DNA of 64,000 nucleotides. Origin: Dermatophagoides farinae. Taxonomy: Eukaryota; Arthropoda; Arachnida; Sarcoptiformes; Pyroglyphidae. The stretch is from NCBI RefSeq assembly GCF_024713945.1, contig NC_134685.1, positions 1 through 64,000 of the forward strand. Reading direction: 5' to 3'. The notes under the pieces are model-generated. The model did not search any database, had not been told where the DNA came from, and worked only from the letters and a program-made list of their open reading frames with translations. This document shows, in pieces, positions 33,200-46,882 of this stretch (the stretch's first letter is position 1; each line of letters begins with the position of its first letter). The position numbers and the translations under genes are program-made.

Positions 33200-36100
33200 T
33201 CATACAGGAGGGCCAAGATTGGTCAGATTCAATATGCGGAAATTATCACTTCTTGATGACGATGATGACGATGAATTTAATGTGGATGACGATGATGATG
33301 ATGATGATGAGGCCGAAGAAGACGAAACGGCCAACAGACCATTCTTTAGGGCGATAAGGCAATTGTCCCGAGTGAGCAAGTAAAATAAATCACATTTGTA
33401 CGAATAACACATACTGTATGTATATATTTGATTATTAATGCATTAGATATGACCAATCAATAATCAATAAAATGACTTACCTGATTATTGGACTGGAATT
33501 CAATGACAATGATATCAAATCTGAATGAATGATTCGAATAAGAGTGAGATCCCATGAACTCCAAAGCTTGATTGAGCCATCGGATAATCCAGTGCAAATG
33601 ACATTGATAGAAATACCTTCCGGACAAGATGAATAACAGACGGCCGTGATGTATGGTTCCGAACGATTCGTGTGAATGTCTGCCACAGGTTGTCCATTCA
33701 GTGTAAACACATAAAGTTGACTGGTAAGCACTTGTTTGCTAGTCGTATATGTGACCACGGCCATATCACCCAACGTGTTACTGATTGTAGACATCGAGAC
33801 CAATACATTATGATGATTAGTGTCCAAAATGGTTCGCAAATATTGTTGTTTGTTCATGTCCCATACAATGCATCGTCCATTTGAATCGGTGGATAGAGCT
33901 ACATTGAAATTCCTGTTGATCGTGATCGATGTGATTGCTGACTGATGACCAACAAACAGCGATGGCCGATCTTTCAATTGGATAGCGTGCAGATCCTACA
34001 CGATGTAACAAATGTGATTAGCAATGATGATTGGCAATGGATTTTCTTGCACTTACGTATTGTTTGTCAAATTTCAATGAAAAGGCAATGATTGTGCCCG
34101 ATCGATAGCCAACCAAAATCCATTCATAGTCGGGAATCGATTCACAGATACAAATCTACAATCATCAAACATGTATACATGTGATTAGATCTACTGATAT
34201 ACTATATACTGTAGTGCACTATACCTCATCAAGCAATGAATTCATTTCGGCATTAAATAACCGTTTGTCCTGTTGATTACGGAACCAGATAGTTGCATGT
34301 TGTGGTGACCAAGTGCACAAAGCGTAAAAGATGATGTAACTAGTGTTGATAAATTGATTTCTAGCCTGATTGTAAGCGACCAAGGGTGAAGAATTCGGTG
34401 GCAATAGCAACAGATCGTTGGTAGGCAATGAAACTAAACGGTCAATACGAAGCGAAAACCGTTTGTGAAAACAAATAACCGGCGTCTGATAGATTGGCGA
34501 TCCAACATAATTACCCCATTTCAGTCCAATCACTTCGCCCATGGCCGGTGATTGCGGGATATTGTGATGACTGTCTTCGACCGGAAACCAAACATCGGTC
34601 TGTATTGCTGGATGAGGCATCTGGAACAGTTGACTGGGCATTTGGCCATAAGTTTTGATCATTGTTTTCAGTGCATGACGTTTGACTTGGTCTCTGATTT
34701 TGGACAGATCGGCCGTAAAGTGGGTGGCCGGATGAAACACATTGATGGCTTCGACTGCTGCACGACCATTCTGTTTGTAGCCAAAGATCAGATCGAACCA
34801 ATGATTCAGGTGTTGGGTCACGTAATTCGATTCCAATGCCTGGCGATTGATCAAAGTAAAAAGTCGAGCGCTGCCTCGTGACCACGGCGGTAGTTTCACA
34901 TCATTCACACGTTCACCATTCTGACGAACGCCTAAATCGAATCGTTCCAGATTGCAGAGGAATTCCGGTAGATAGAAAAATTCAGGAATCATCTCCTTGA
35001 AGCCATTGGTCGAATCTTCGGTGGCCAATCGCCATGTTGTCTGGATCGAATGAAAACTTCTATCGGGCAAGTCGAAATTACGATCCTGATAGTGGAGAAA
35101 CATCTGTGTGTATGGTGGCAATCGAACCAGATAATAGAGAACAATGCCACTGTTGCTGTAATGAGCTCCATAGTGGTAAGGCGTTGAAGTGACACCGGGA
35201 AATGGAACGACGTCCCCATTCTTGGATTTTGGCCGACCACCACCACTAGCATTGTTTTCCGTTTCTATGTAGTTGTACTGGTCGATGTAATATTTTTCTC
35301 GTTCTTTTTTTTGCACGGCAATCGGTTTGGCCAGGTCTCGATATGACTGGCCATCCAACAGATTCAGAATGTGACTAGAATAATCGGCCAACACGAACGG
35401 AAACACCGGATACTGCATCAGATCATTGAACGTTCTGCCACTCAGTCGGTTCAAGTGCATTAGATAGTCGAAATTGGAAAGACGTCTTTCACGCCACATT
35501 TGTGTCAGTGAAACGAGGTTGATGGATTCATTCAGATTGACCAATAGGTCACGATTCTGCATAAGGTGTTGGTGGCATTCATCACGAGCAGTGTTTGATT
35601 CGAACGCAATCAAATAGGTTAGGCCAGATGTGAGCACAATCTCGATCGCTTTGTTTTGCAGTTCGTATCGACATTTGATCAGTTCTTGTATTTCATCCAT
35701 GTCGATGGAAAAATTCTGGAAAAACGCACGCTTCGAACTAAAACTATCGAACCGATGACTTGTCGCAGCTTGGCCGCTGCCATTACAGATGAATTGGATT
35801 TTGTTTCGTTTGACCAGGATTTCGCCTTCGATTTGATCATCGTAGAGAATGACATTGGCCATCGATGTGAACAGTAAGACATCAGTGTCCGGATGGGAAG
35901 CCAAACAGCCATTGCCATTGCTTTCATCTGGTGCTTGTGCTGGTGGTGGTCTGGTTAGTTCGTTAATCGAAATGGTGCTGAAGAAATTGGCCGATGATTG
36001 AACTGGATCGTCCATTAATGTGGAAAACAATTGTTTCGAACGTAATTGTCTGTCGTTGCTCATGACGTAGCGATCATCCATTTCAAGAAAACAACGTTCC

Positions 36101-39100
36101 ATTTTGGTACGAACACGACCTTGACTTTCGAATGGACTCAATTCCCAACTCTGCGGATAGTATTCAGGCAGAAACCAGCAACTTTTTTCCTGTAACAAGT
36201 GGCCGATTAATTGAACCAGTCGCTTTTGGGTGGCTCGATTGTCAAGTTGTTCCCGTTTCAGATGTGAAATGTATCGTTTCTTTTCGGCCTGTTGAGCCAC
36301 AATTATTCGATCGTTGAGTCTGGAGGCTTCATCAAGCACCTTATCAAACACCAAGGACATGTTGGCAAATATCCGACTAGAAGAACGGAGCAATTTAGTT
36401 TCGTATTTAGTTTGTGCTTCTTGTACGCGTTCATGCCATGCGGCAAGCACCGATTTGTAAAAGTATTGATCCTTGCCATCCAAATCAAATTGACGTCGAA
36501 ATTTTCGGTAAACATGGCTCATTAATATTGCCGTTGGCTGTTGTTGGCGGCGGTAGTCGTCGTCGTCGTTGTTGTCGTTGTCGTCAGCAATGTAGCTATC
36601 ATTGACCGAGACAAATGGCTCGGCATTTTCCATCGCAGACCAGCTGAAAATGTTCAATTCTCTTACTCCGAACTCGATTAGATCACGAAGAAATTCATCC
36701 ATCAGGAAGATAAATTGACCATCGTGTTTGGTGTCGACAAATTGTTTGATCTGGTCGAATTGATTGGTTTTCTCGTAAAACAGATGCAAGCAAAAGATTC
36801 GATCATCGATTGATTGCAAATGAGACATGAGGAATGTGACTAGTTGATTAAGCAACGCTTTGAAAAAGTCTCGACCATTCGATAGACATTTGAACCAGGC
36901 TACACTTTTCTTGTTTATTCGCGACACTTTTAACGATTCGTTCTCAATCTGATCAATTAGTTGAAGCAAATGATAGAGCAGTTCTCGTTGAAAGTATTTC
37001 TCTTTCTGGCCCAAACCAATTTTGGCATTTCGGCAGACAACAAAGTCGACAGATTTTTGCGCCACCATTTTGATACGGTCAAACATTGTTTTCGGCTGCA
37101 AAACAATAGCTTTCGGTTTCGTATCATCACTTGTTGTGGACCATGCATGGATAATTCGATCGAATGCTTCAAAGCAGGAACGAAATATCGTCACCTGAAC
37201 GTTACGGAATGTGGCAGCCACTTGAGCCGATATTTTACGCTCAATCATGGCATAATAATTGACCAAATCGTGGATGAAATGGTCGTAGAGCTGTACATCA
37301 TTGCATTGATGATGATTATATGCAGAACTAATGTTTGCAACGATTCGATAGATTGCCTCGTTCAGATGTTCTCGGTTATATTTGTTCATGTCTTCGGCTG
37401 GGATCGATAGTTGTGTATTGACATTGATCAACAATTTCGTTAATGATTGCGCTAGGCCGTATTGTTTGTGTAGTTCATCCAACTGGACGATGGTCATCTT
37501 GTCGACAATTTGATACATGAGCTGCAGGATTCGATAACATAGGCTTATCGGGTGCAAACACTTTGGCAACAATGCAAGCAATGGAATAAAATTCTCCAAC
37601 GAAACTTTCATCACCATACGTTTCAAATCGACCGACGATTCTGGATGTTTGCACAGGTCATCGATTCGACGTTGGTTGGTCACATTGAACAGAAATGCCA
37701 CACAGCTGTTCATTATATGTTCATCAGCGTAATAGTTGTACAATTGATTCGATACCAGCAACAGACCAAGAGTTTTTCGTTTCAACCATTCTTGCTCTGA
37801 ATTGGCCGATTGGCATGAAAGTTGAAAGAGCTTGAAAAATGTGGCCAAAGCCTGCTGTCTAACCTGGCCAGATGGATTGTTCACCAGGACAATAAGGAAA
37901 TCGAATAAAGAGACATTTCTGTCCACCGAACAAGATTCAACTAATGACACGAGATAATCATTGGCGAACATCTGATCAACGTATTTATCAAGCAATCGAA
38001 TCAATTCCCGTGTGATCAACTGGCAATCTTGGTTGTTGCTAAAACTGGGTGTCGGCTGTTGTTGTTGTTGTTGTTCAATTGTGGTGGCTGTATGTTCACA
38101 GCTGACAGTGTCGACGAATTCTGTGACAATTTCCCAATCATCATCATCATCATCATCATCAAGATTGTTACCAGAATCATCGTCCTCATCATCTACGGTT
38201 GAGTGTAAGAAAGAAAGTTGCGGTCGTTTGCTCAGATTTTTCAATTCAATCATATCTGGATCGTTGTTAGCTTCACCAGTATCATCTTTGATCGTTTTCC
38301 ATGTTGATGGAAAAATGTAATAGAACGAGGCTTTCGTTTGATTTACGTGCAGCCATTCGGTGGGCTGCAAAAGAAGTAGACAGTCCACGACAGCTTGAAG
38401 CAATTGTGGCTGTTTGTCGCATTCATTCTCAATCAGACTCTGAATGAGACGTATCAATTGGTCGGATGAATCGGAAACAATGTTACCATGGTTATGGTCA
38501 ATGATGTTGTAATTCAAATGAACGTTTTTTATCATACGCATCAGATGGTCGAATGCATTGGTTCGTTGCAGCAGAAGCAAATTGTAGGCTTGAAAAGGGT
38601 TGCAAGGTTCAGTAAGAGACATGAGCGTTTGAACGAATAGTTTGCTTGTCGTTGAATTTTTAACCCAAACACGCCATGAATCGATGAACAAAGCAATGTT
38701 TGACGGGACAATTATCACCGGATATTGGCTATTGTTTGGATGCCAATGCAACGCAAACTGAGCAAAAGTTTTCAGCATTGATGTTGTGGGCGATTTTGCC
38801 GATCTATCCAACGCATATGACAGCAAAGCATATGCTTCATGGTGACGATCAAACATCAAACGATTATAATAATGGCTATTGTATGTGTGCAGAATCAATT
38901 CCAGAGACTGGTTCCATACTTGTTGACTATCGGTGTGTTCCATCAGATAAAGCAAAAGAAACACGAAAACGGAAATGCCACCAATGTCGGCGATCGTTTT
39001 GACAACAACGGCTCCATTGCAACCAGCATCCAGTTTGCCATTCAATTTGATTCGATACAATCGAGCTTCTTGTTCATCAGATGTAATTAATTGATTGTTT

Positions 39101-42100
39101 GTGCGCGCAAGCAATGTTCGTAATAATGGATTGATCAGACTGGTTGTGTTTGATTCCGGTTGTGCAGGCCACAAATAGTACAAGTTTGGTGTTGATGCCC
39201 GATATAGCATGACTAGATTGGCCGTGATTGATTGTGATGAGTTCGATACGGAATTTGCCGACGACGACATCAATGAGGTCAACATGTCCACATTGGATTC
39301 ATCAGTGGTGATCAATTGTCGTGGTAGAACAAAGTATTGATCACGTTGAATAATGTCATCGCCAAGATGATGAAAATGACTAAAATCAGGTCCTAATGAA
39401 AGGAGCAAAATACGACCAAATGGTTGAAGGTGTTGTTTGAAGAACATCACATTGGACAGTTTGTAATGAAAGTCGGTAATGTTTGATTGTTGAATAGAAC
39501 CGAGAAGCAAAGCACAATTGGCGGACGATAATTCACTGGCTCGATGTGCATGGTCATTGAACAAAGTGGATGGATATGACCATTTGACAAATTTTTCGCG
39601 GCCACCGTTCACAGTGTGACTAATTTGAATGCAATGGGCTCGATTGACACACTGTTCTTCGAAATTGACGCAAATCAGATTCCAACAGCCAAGCAGATCA
39701 ACACTGCTCGGCATAAAACTTTCATTCAGACAAAACACTTTGCCATTGCTTTTCTTGGATAACCGATACACGAAACGATTGTAGAGAAAGTCAAACCACA
39801 TTTCCATGGTGATACAGTCCAATACCAACGAACAAATGTGCATCTGACCATCATGGCTTGGCTTTTGATTTTTGTTTTTCTCAACAAATGGAGCTCGTTT
39901 CTCGAGGAAAATCCAGCATGCCAACGTACATCGTAACGGAATCTGGTGTTTGATCACTGAGCCATTCAGCGGTATGGCCATAGCAAATGATCGCAACGAA
40001 ATGTCATTGTCACTATCACCACTATCACCATGTCCATTATAGTGGTCATCATTCATCGAACAGATCAATTCGTCGAGCCAATCAGTTTTGGTTTTTTTTG
40101 TTGATTCCGAGCACAATCTGGTGGTCGGAAATTGAACAAAATGTTGAGGTGAACTACTACCACCACCAACACCGATCGAACAATGATTTCGGCCAACAAT
40201 ATTGGGGGGAAAAAGTATTTTGTTCATTATGGACAAAAGTGATTCATAGTCGGCGTCTTTTTCTTTGAATAGATCGATGCACATTCGTATTGATTCTGAT
40301 GTCAATCGATTACGGGTTAACAAGATGAACAGATCGAATAACAATTTTTTCACTGGTTTATAGTGGCTGCTCGATGAGGATAAAATGAAACGGAAATGCT
40401 GCATTAATGTTTGACTGAAATTGGCTTCAGCCATGATGGCAATGTTGTCTGGATTATCGCGGCAATAACCAATCAGTTGATTGAAGCAAATGGCAACCAT
40501 GTTCAATTCGTTCTTCAAGTTGAGATCAATTTGGTGTTGCGTTAGCAGCAGCAGTTTCTTTTTCGCCGTTAACCATTTGCTCAAGAATTCCAACACTTGA
40601 CGACAAAGAGGAACGTTGCAAAGAGATGCTGGACGTGAAGGCGATTCTTTGACGGACAAACCTTGATCACGAATTTTTGTTTGTCTAACCAAGCATTCAA
40701 TATCAGCTTCATAGCCAGCATCATCGTGGCCATTACAATCGAAATTGTCATCACAATTATCGTCATTATGATCACTCATAACACTGTCGAATGAGAGGGC
40801 TCGTTGTTGTTGTTGACAATCTAGAATGGACAGTAAATCAGTGCAACTATTGGTCCACAGATGAATGTGTTGATCATTAATGATTGGACAATCGAATGAC
40901 ACGCGAAGAATCATCTGCAATAATTGACCCATCAATTTGGTCATTATTAGCGATTCATAAATGGGCCATTGTGTGATTGTATTTGCTTCGATAAGAGTAT
41001 CCAATTTATCGACAACGAATTGACCAAGTGTGGTAGTTGTTGAATCTATCGGTTCTAGTCGTTGTATGAGTGATAATAATGGTTCCATCAGTCCAATCGA
41101 TTGTTCACAGAATAGCAAGTGTTTTTGTTGTGGCTGTGGAAGCAGGGCTAGTAATTTCATTTCGTTCAATGTTTGTTTGAGTAATTTACAAGTATGTAGC
41201 CACAATTTCGACGTAAAGTTATAGGGTTCATTATTTAACAGATTGGCCAACTGTGGATAAAGCTCTATTGTGCTATTTGCTAGCCATAATAGTCGATCCA
41301 AGCTAGAGAATGTCTGCGATAAACAATCGATTCGCAAATTCACTGATTCATCATCAATGAGAATGTCGAAGCTATGGTGTTTGTAAAAGTCAATATATTG
41401 CTCCAATGATTCCATTTTTGGACACGTGTTTGATTCGAAATGTTGCATCGTTTTGCGCAGGATACATTGATCAAAATGTTCGGCGAATAGATCAATGATA
41501 ATGGCAATCGTTTCAAACGATTGTTTGTTGTCGGTCAGTTCACAGATGAGCAAATTACGCAATAGCTGGATACTAAGACAGGCTAAATCGTTATGTGCGT
41601 GATGCGAATGACTATTATTATCATTGTCAGACGCTTTATGATTCGGATTTGAAATGTATTCAATGATAGCAGGCCAGGCTTTCATCTTGGAAATCGTCTG
41701 CAGCAATTGTCGACCGCTTTGTATTTGTTGAGCTTTTCGTTTGCCACCGGATAACGGTGTAACGGTGGTAGCAGCAGCAATTAGTAACCGTAAAACGAAA
41801 ACACTAACATCGGATGGGTATGATTGACTGTGGCCATCATCAGATATGACTGGTAGTATGATATGGACCAATATTGATTGCTGACAATGGCCATCAACGA
41901 ATGAGAATAAATTATACAAATGTCGATAAACCGATTGCCTGATGGCAATCGAATCAGACCGTAGCAATGTACGATAGTGATGCGATAATGAACTCATCAG
42001 ACAATTATCCGATTCAATGGTTGATTTTCGATCACTCGATACGGATTGTGTTCGATGATGATGATGATGAGCATCCGATAACCAACAACAGTTGCCATTA

Positions 42101-44147
42101 TCGGTAGCATAGCCTTCACTGTACAGGGGAGATGGTTCTTGTTCATACTGTTGTTGTACTGCTGTTGTTGGTTCATTCGATCGTTTCACGTTTTGGCCAT
42201 CGTTTGAACTACTAGTGGATGCACAAAAGCTACATTCATCAATGAATTGTGCTGATGGCGATTTTCTAGTCTTGTTGATTTGATGGCTTTGATGCCGTTG
42301 AATTCGTACATTCAATTCAATCACATTGAATATGGCATGTCGTATGGACGCTGCAAATGGTCCGGTAGCTGTGATAGCCATAAACAGTAAATGTTTGCAA
42401 TATCTACGCAACACACAACAACAAGAGATCAATTGCGATAGCTGATGACACACATGATTAAGTAATGATTCATTGGTTGCATTCCATTTGGCTACAATGA
42501 ATATCACTCTGACCAAAAGCGAATATAACAAGGCGGAAGGACAGTAATCATCATTGTGCGACCATGATAAATTGATGTGAAAATGATGATGTACAATCAA
42601 TGGAGCCAGATTACATCGAATATGACGTCGTTTGCGACGGCAAATTTGTCTGTGCATGGACAACGCCTGGTTATATTGGATGGCGATGTGTAATTGTTTG
42701 AGTAAATCAATCATCCGATATAGTGGCGGATCGTGTTTGATCGAAGATTGGAAAATGTTCATCAGAAATGAGGCCAGATTCGCGTGTTTCTCATCCTCAT
42801 CATCATCGTCATTATTATCGGGTTCATTGGATGCAAACATTAACGTTATAAACGAGTGAAACAAACCAATTGGTTTGTTCATATCTGTAGACGATGACTG
42901 CATTGTCAGCGATTGTGATATGGTTATCATTAAGCTTAACAAGCAATTACCAGTCTCAATGGATTCATTGTATACAATGTTCGTGTTCACGTATTTCATC
43001 CAAGATTCGATCAATCCGACTCTATCGATTAGTTCGATTCCGGTGAATGGTTTATGATGGCAAACAACCATACAACTAGCCAATAGTAAATGATTCAATT
43101 CGATGATTTGATTGGTTATATTGTCCACGGATTTATGCATCAGATAGGATAATTCGCGTATGATCAATATGGACACTAGTTGATTGTCGTCTTTTTGCAA
43201 GACACGAAATCCATTCTTTTCAAACGAGACCAATTTGGATAATAAGCTTTCCAATGTCCAGATGAGTTGAGTTTTTGTGGGCTTTTCGTAATTGGCACCT
43301 ATCATTGGATGTTCAATGGTGTTGTTAATTGTTGTGATTAGACATGGAATCTTTGTGAATGGCTCTCGGTGATCAGGTTCATCATCACTACTGCTACTAC
43401 CATAATCGCGAGCATATCGTTTCGATGATTTGTTTTGTCCAAACAAATTGGAGCCATCTCTGCTCTTGAACCAGCATTTCACTTTGATCGGCGATAGAAT
43501 TTCATCATTTCGGCTTACTGTTTTCAGATAGAGATCCTCTTTGAAATTTGTTTCACTTTTAATCGACGACCAATCGATTCGAGCTTGTTGTTTGCTGTTT
43601 GCATTACATTCAACATGGTCGTTGTCGTTGTCGTCGTCATCGTTGAGAAAATGATTGAGGACTAGAATGAGTATTTTGGCCAATTCGAGATTATAGATAC
43701 AAGTGCCACCTTCGTGGGCCAGAAAATGACTGAAACATTGTAGGAACTTGAATCCAACACCATGGTCATCGTGTAGAAAATATTCATCAAACAATCGATC
43801 AGTCTCATTATCACTGCCATTATTGTGGCTGCATTTGGAATGACTTTGATTGCTAAGATCAATGATGAATTGATGAATGAGCCAATTGCCAATGCAATAA
43901 TGTGTGGTTCGTTGCAATTGATTCAATGCTGCTTCTTCTGGTCTTTCATCATGCAATTCTTCGAAATAGACCAGACAACAATCCAGCAAGCGAATCAAAT
44001 GATTTCGTTTCTCCTATTAAATGGACCATCCATCATTTGGTGGTTATGAAATTGTTTAGACTCACTTACCTTTGGTTCATTTTTCGAATCAAGCTGACAG
44101 GTTTGCCACAATTGTCGCAATTTCTGTGGTCCGATTGTGGTTACCAT
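33200..44147 (-). CDS. LYST: Lysosomal trafficking regulator (LYST/mauve), BEACH-WD40 protein
   Basis: Cytosolic BEACH-family scaffold that controls the size and traffic of lysosome-related organelles; about 3564 aa (human about 3800). Exons in coding order: 44070-44147, 34225-44013 (9789 bp), 34057-34155, 33481-33995, 33200-33413; all in phase. N-terminal 2400 residues are helical/ARM-like with no clear motif. A PH-like segment is followed by the BEACH domain at about 2850-3150: FPFVLADYSS, PEFFYLPEFL, LGVRQNGERVNDVKLPPW, RQALESNYV, WFDLIFGYKQNG, AINVFHPATHF, MIKTYGQMPSQLF. The C-terminal WD40 repeats include CIVWDMNKQQYL and CPEGISINVICTGLSDGSIK. GERVNDV and MIKTYGQ single out LYST from neurobeachin. 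The 5' end is uncertain: 44147 is the first in-frame ATG, and a leader exon with its own ATG may lie at 44428-44459. Confidence 0.94.
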
Positions 44148-44961
44148 CTCTCTATATATTTGGACAAATTCGATGATTGCTCTCACCGTAATAGGAAATT
44201 ATAGAAACAAATAATCGTCTCATCGAAAGACATGACAAAATGTGTTTATCACTGATGAGCACCAAAATCAATGTAATAGCGTTCTGATGGGCGACTTGTA
44301 TCAAAGTGTTTCGATTGTTGTTATTGTTGTAGTTGTTGTTGTCGTCGTTGTTTCTTCCTTCTAATAATGATAGAAATCAGTCAATCAGTAATCACTATCG
44401 CGTTATCGTTATCAACAATACACTTACCAAGCGATTGCTGATGATATTGGATTGGACATGTCGGAAATTATAATTTACAATGATTATGTTGTTCGAACAT
44501 GAACAAATTTTCTACAAACATTCAATCCAATGGTTGATTAAATGTTTGTTTGTTTCATCAATCGATAACAAAAATATTCACCAACACACTCACACTCATA
44601 CTGACACTCACATACACACACACACACACACACAGTGTATTCATTCAATCATTCATCAAATCCGAATCCAACAACAAATGAACATCAGAATTTATTGATT
44701 GATTAGTGTCTTATTATCTGCCATTCGGGATTGTTTGTCTTGTTGTTGAACATGACATTCGTTGTTTCGAATGACGTAAATTGATAACATTTTGTTATTA
44801 TGATGAACACATTCAAACAAACTTTACGAACGGCCATCGATTTGTTTGGTAGTGATCAGGTGATTGTGTGATTCGAATTGATTCTAAATAATAATAAATA
44901 CATATAATATACATACAACTGTTATTAAAATTAAAATTATAATAAAGAGATAATCATCATC
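44148..44961. promoter_or_regulatory. Head-to-head region between LYST and COX20
   Basis: About 0.8 kb shared upstream region. A minus-strand exon-like piece (ATG at 44459, donor GTAAGTG after 44428) probably belongs to the LYST leader. Contains GTT repeats (44310-44350) and CA runs (about 44585-44635). Confidence 0.45.
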
Positions 44962-45449
44962 ATGACCATCGACGAGAACGTAATCGAAGGGTTGCAAGAT
45001 GATCAAGATGGCAAACAGGTAAGCAAGCCATAACAGCTGCCAATTATAATAATACAGTTGTGTTATGATTGCAGATAATGCTGTTTGGCACGGACATAAC
45101 AAAAATACCATGTTTCAAGAATTCACTCTTAACTGGTATATATGCCGGTTTTGGCTGTGGTATAGCCTCGTTTCTGGCTACAAGTAAGAATTTATTCCTT
45201 AATTAAATGTGTGGTAACAATTTCTAATAAAATGAACATTTGTTTGTTTGTTTATTTGCAATCATAATAGGTAGAGTGTTACAATCGACAAACATTTCCA
45301 TTTTATCGTTTGTTTTGGTTACCTATGGCTACTGGTTTAATTGTCGAATAAAATGGGCCAAAGATAATTTCAATTGCCGCCAAGCAGAAGGAACATTTGC
45401 CGAGGAAATTGAATCGATCAAATCACGCAAGAAAAAGATGACTGACTGA
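44962..45449 (+). CDS. COX20: Cytochrome c oxidase assembly protein COX20
   Basis: Inner mitochondrial membrane chaperone for COX2 during complex IV assembly, 114 aa (human 118). Exons: 44962-45018, 45075-45183, 45271-45449. Family blocks: ITKIPCFKNSLLTGIYAG, first membrane helix GFGCGIASFLA, ATSRV, second helix ISILSFVLVTYGYWF, then NCRIKWAKDNF and a basic tail. The stop (45447-45449) lies only 4 bp from the stop of the convergent AMPK beta gene, so its 3' UTR (AATAAA at about 45550) must run through AMPK beta coding sequence on the opposite strand. Confidence 0.93.
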
Positions 45450-45453
45450 ACAT

Positions 45454-46485
45454 CTAGATTGGTTTGTAGAGCATGGTTGTAACGTATTTTTTGCGATAAC
45501 GATGTATGGCACTCAAAACCATAACTCCATCCTGTTGAATGAATTGAAATAATAAATGTCATTATTATTCATCACTGTTTACATGTGGTGTTACCATACC
45601 TTGATAGACAAAGCATACAAATGATTCAACATGACATGATTCGGCTGCGGTAACAAAGTTGGTTCGCCAAAATTAACTGAAGGATTGTTGAGGATCACCT
45701 GCAATAGATGCGGGGGCAATATGGGTGGACCACTTTGATTTCCACTACCGGAACCAGTGGTCGAATCATGCGAGAATGTCGGTATAGTTTGTGAATACGA
45801 GCCAGGCGGAGATCCAGACAATGCATTACTTGTCGAATGTGTGTTGTTTGTATTATTGTTGTTGTTGTTGTTATTATTATTGGAAGCTAAATCCATGGCA
45901 AGTGCTTCGAATACTTCGAAATCGGATTTCTCCACGTTCAATACATTGTTCGATTGGCCATCATCTACTTTGGCATTTTTGTCAATCTTTTCCACACCAT
46001 CCACCAGGAATTTGTATTTGTGAACTCCCTGAGTGTGTGTGTGCGAGTGTCAAAGGTTGTGAGTAAATCAGTATAGGTCATAATGATCAACTCACCTCAG
46101 GTATGTCGATAATGGTGACAAAATCACCCTGACTTTGAACCATACGAACAGGTTTCCAGTCGGAAAAGGTGCCCGTAATGTAGACATCTTTGCCACCACC
46201 ATCCCATTTGAATACGGTTGGTAGCATTTGATCGTTCAAAGCATTGATACCTTGACAGGAATTGTCCAAATAGTTTTTATAATCATCACCATTATCTTCT
46301 CCACTGTAATCACAGGAATTCTGATAGCAAAGTACCGGTCGACGTTTCGTACTGAAATCGAACGTTTTACCATCCTCGCCGGGTCTTGGTGATTCACGGC
46401 GATCTAAACAACCACCATTATAAACATCGATCGAATATGGCCTTTCGATTCGTTGTTTTGAATTGTTTGTGTTTGCGTTTCCCAT
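45454..46485 (-). CDS. PRKAB: AMP-activated protein kinase beta subunit
   Basis: Scaffold and glycogen-sensing subunit of AMPK, 298 aa. Exons in coding order: 46096-46485, 45600-46028, 45454-45531. It starts MGNANT, a myristoylation signal as in mammalian beta (glycine 2). The glycogen-binding CBM spans about residues 88-160: PTVFKWDGGGKDVYITG, the tryptophans 94 and 110 (FSDW), Ser118 at the site of the autophosphorylated Ser108, and EGVHKYKFLVDG. An Asn run and a Ser/Gly linker follow. The C-terminal domain binding alpha and gamma is complete: PPHLLQVILNN, PNHVMLNHLYALSIKDGVMV, HRYRKKYVTTMLYKPI. No truncation. Start chosen at ATG 46485; an in-frame upstream TTG is ignored. Confidence 0.96.
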
Positions 46486-46882
46486 TCTCAACAGTTATTA
46501 TTATAGTGCACTAAGTGGTAATTGTCAAGGTTTGTCAAGTGAATAATAATCGAGTGTATGTTGATGCGTCTGAAGAACATTCATCGATCATGGTCATATT
46601 TACAATCAAAACAAACTGCGTCTTTCACTAAACACAAACACACGGATTATAAATAAGTTTGTCCATAAACAAACACAATGCACATGTGCAATTATGCTAG
46701 CAGTATTGATATATTGAGATGATTGATACTCTTGCAAAATTGTCAACATATATAATCCTTTCTCAGGTGTACGTCTTTTCTGAACGGTTAACAATATTCA
46801 GTTGGCATCATATTGGCATCGATTGATGATATGATATACATCTAGCTCAGTTTGAATGATAATTTTTCCAATATAACACAAT
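46486..46882. promoter_or_regulatory. Head-to-head region between AMPK beta and CFDP1
   Basis: 397 bp between opposite start codons; must hold both promoters. No element identified by eye. Confidence 0.5.

Noticed and set aside
33135-33383. Acidic plus-strand ORF with Asp runs
   Set aside because: Antisense of the Ser-rich last exon of LYST.
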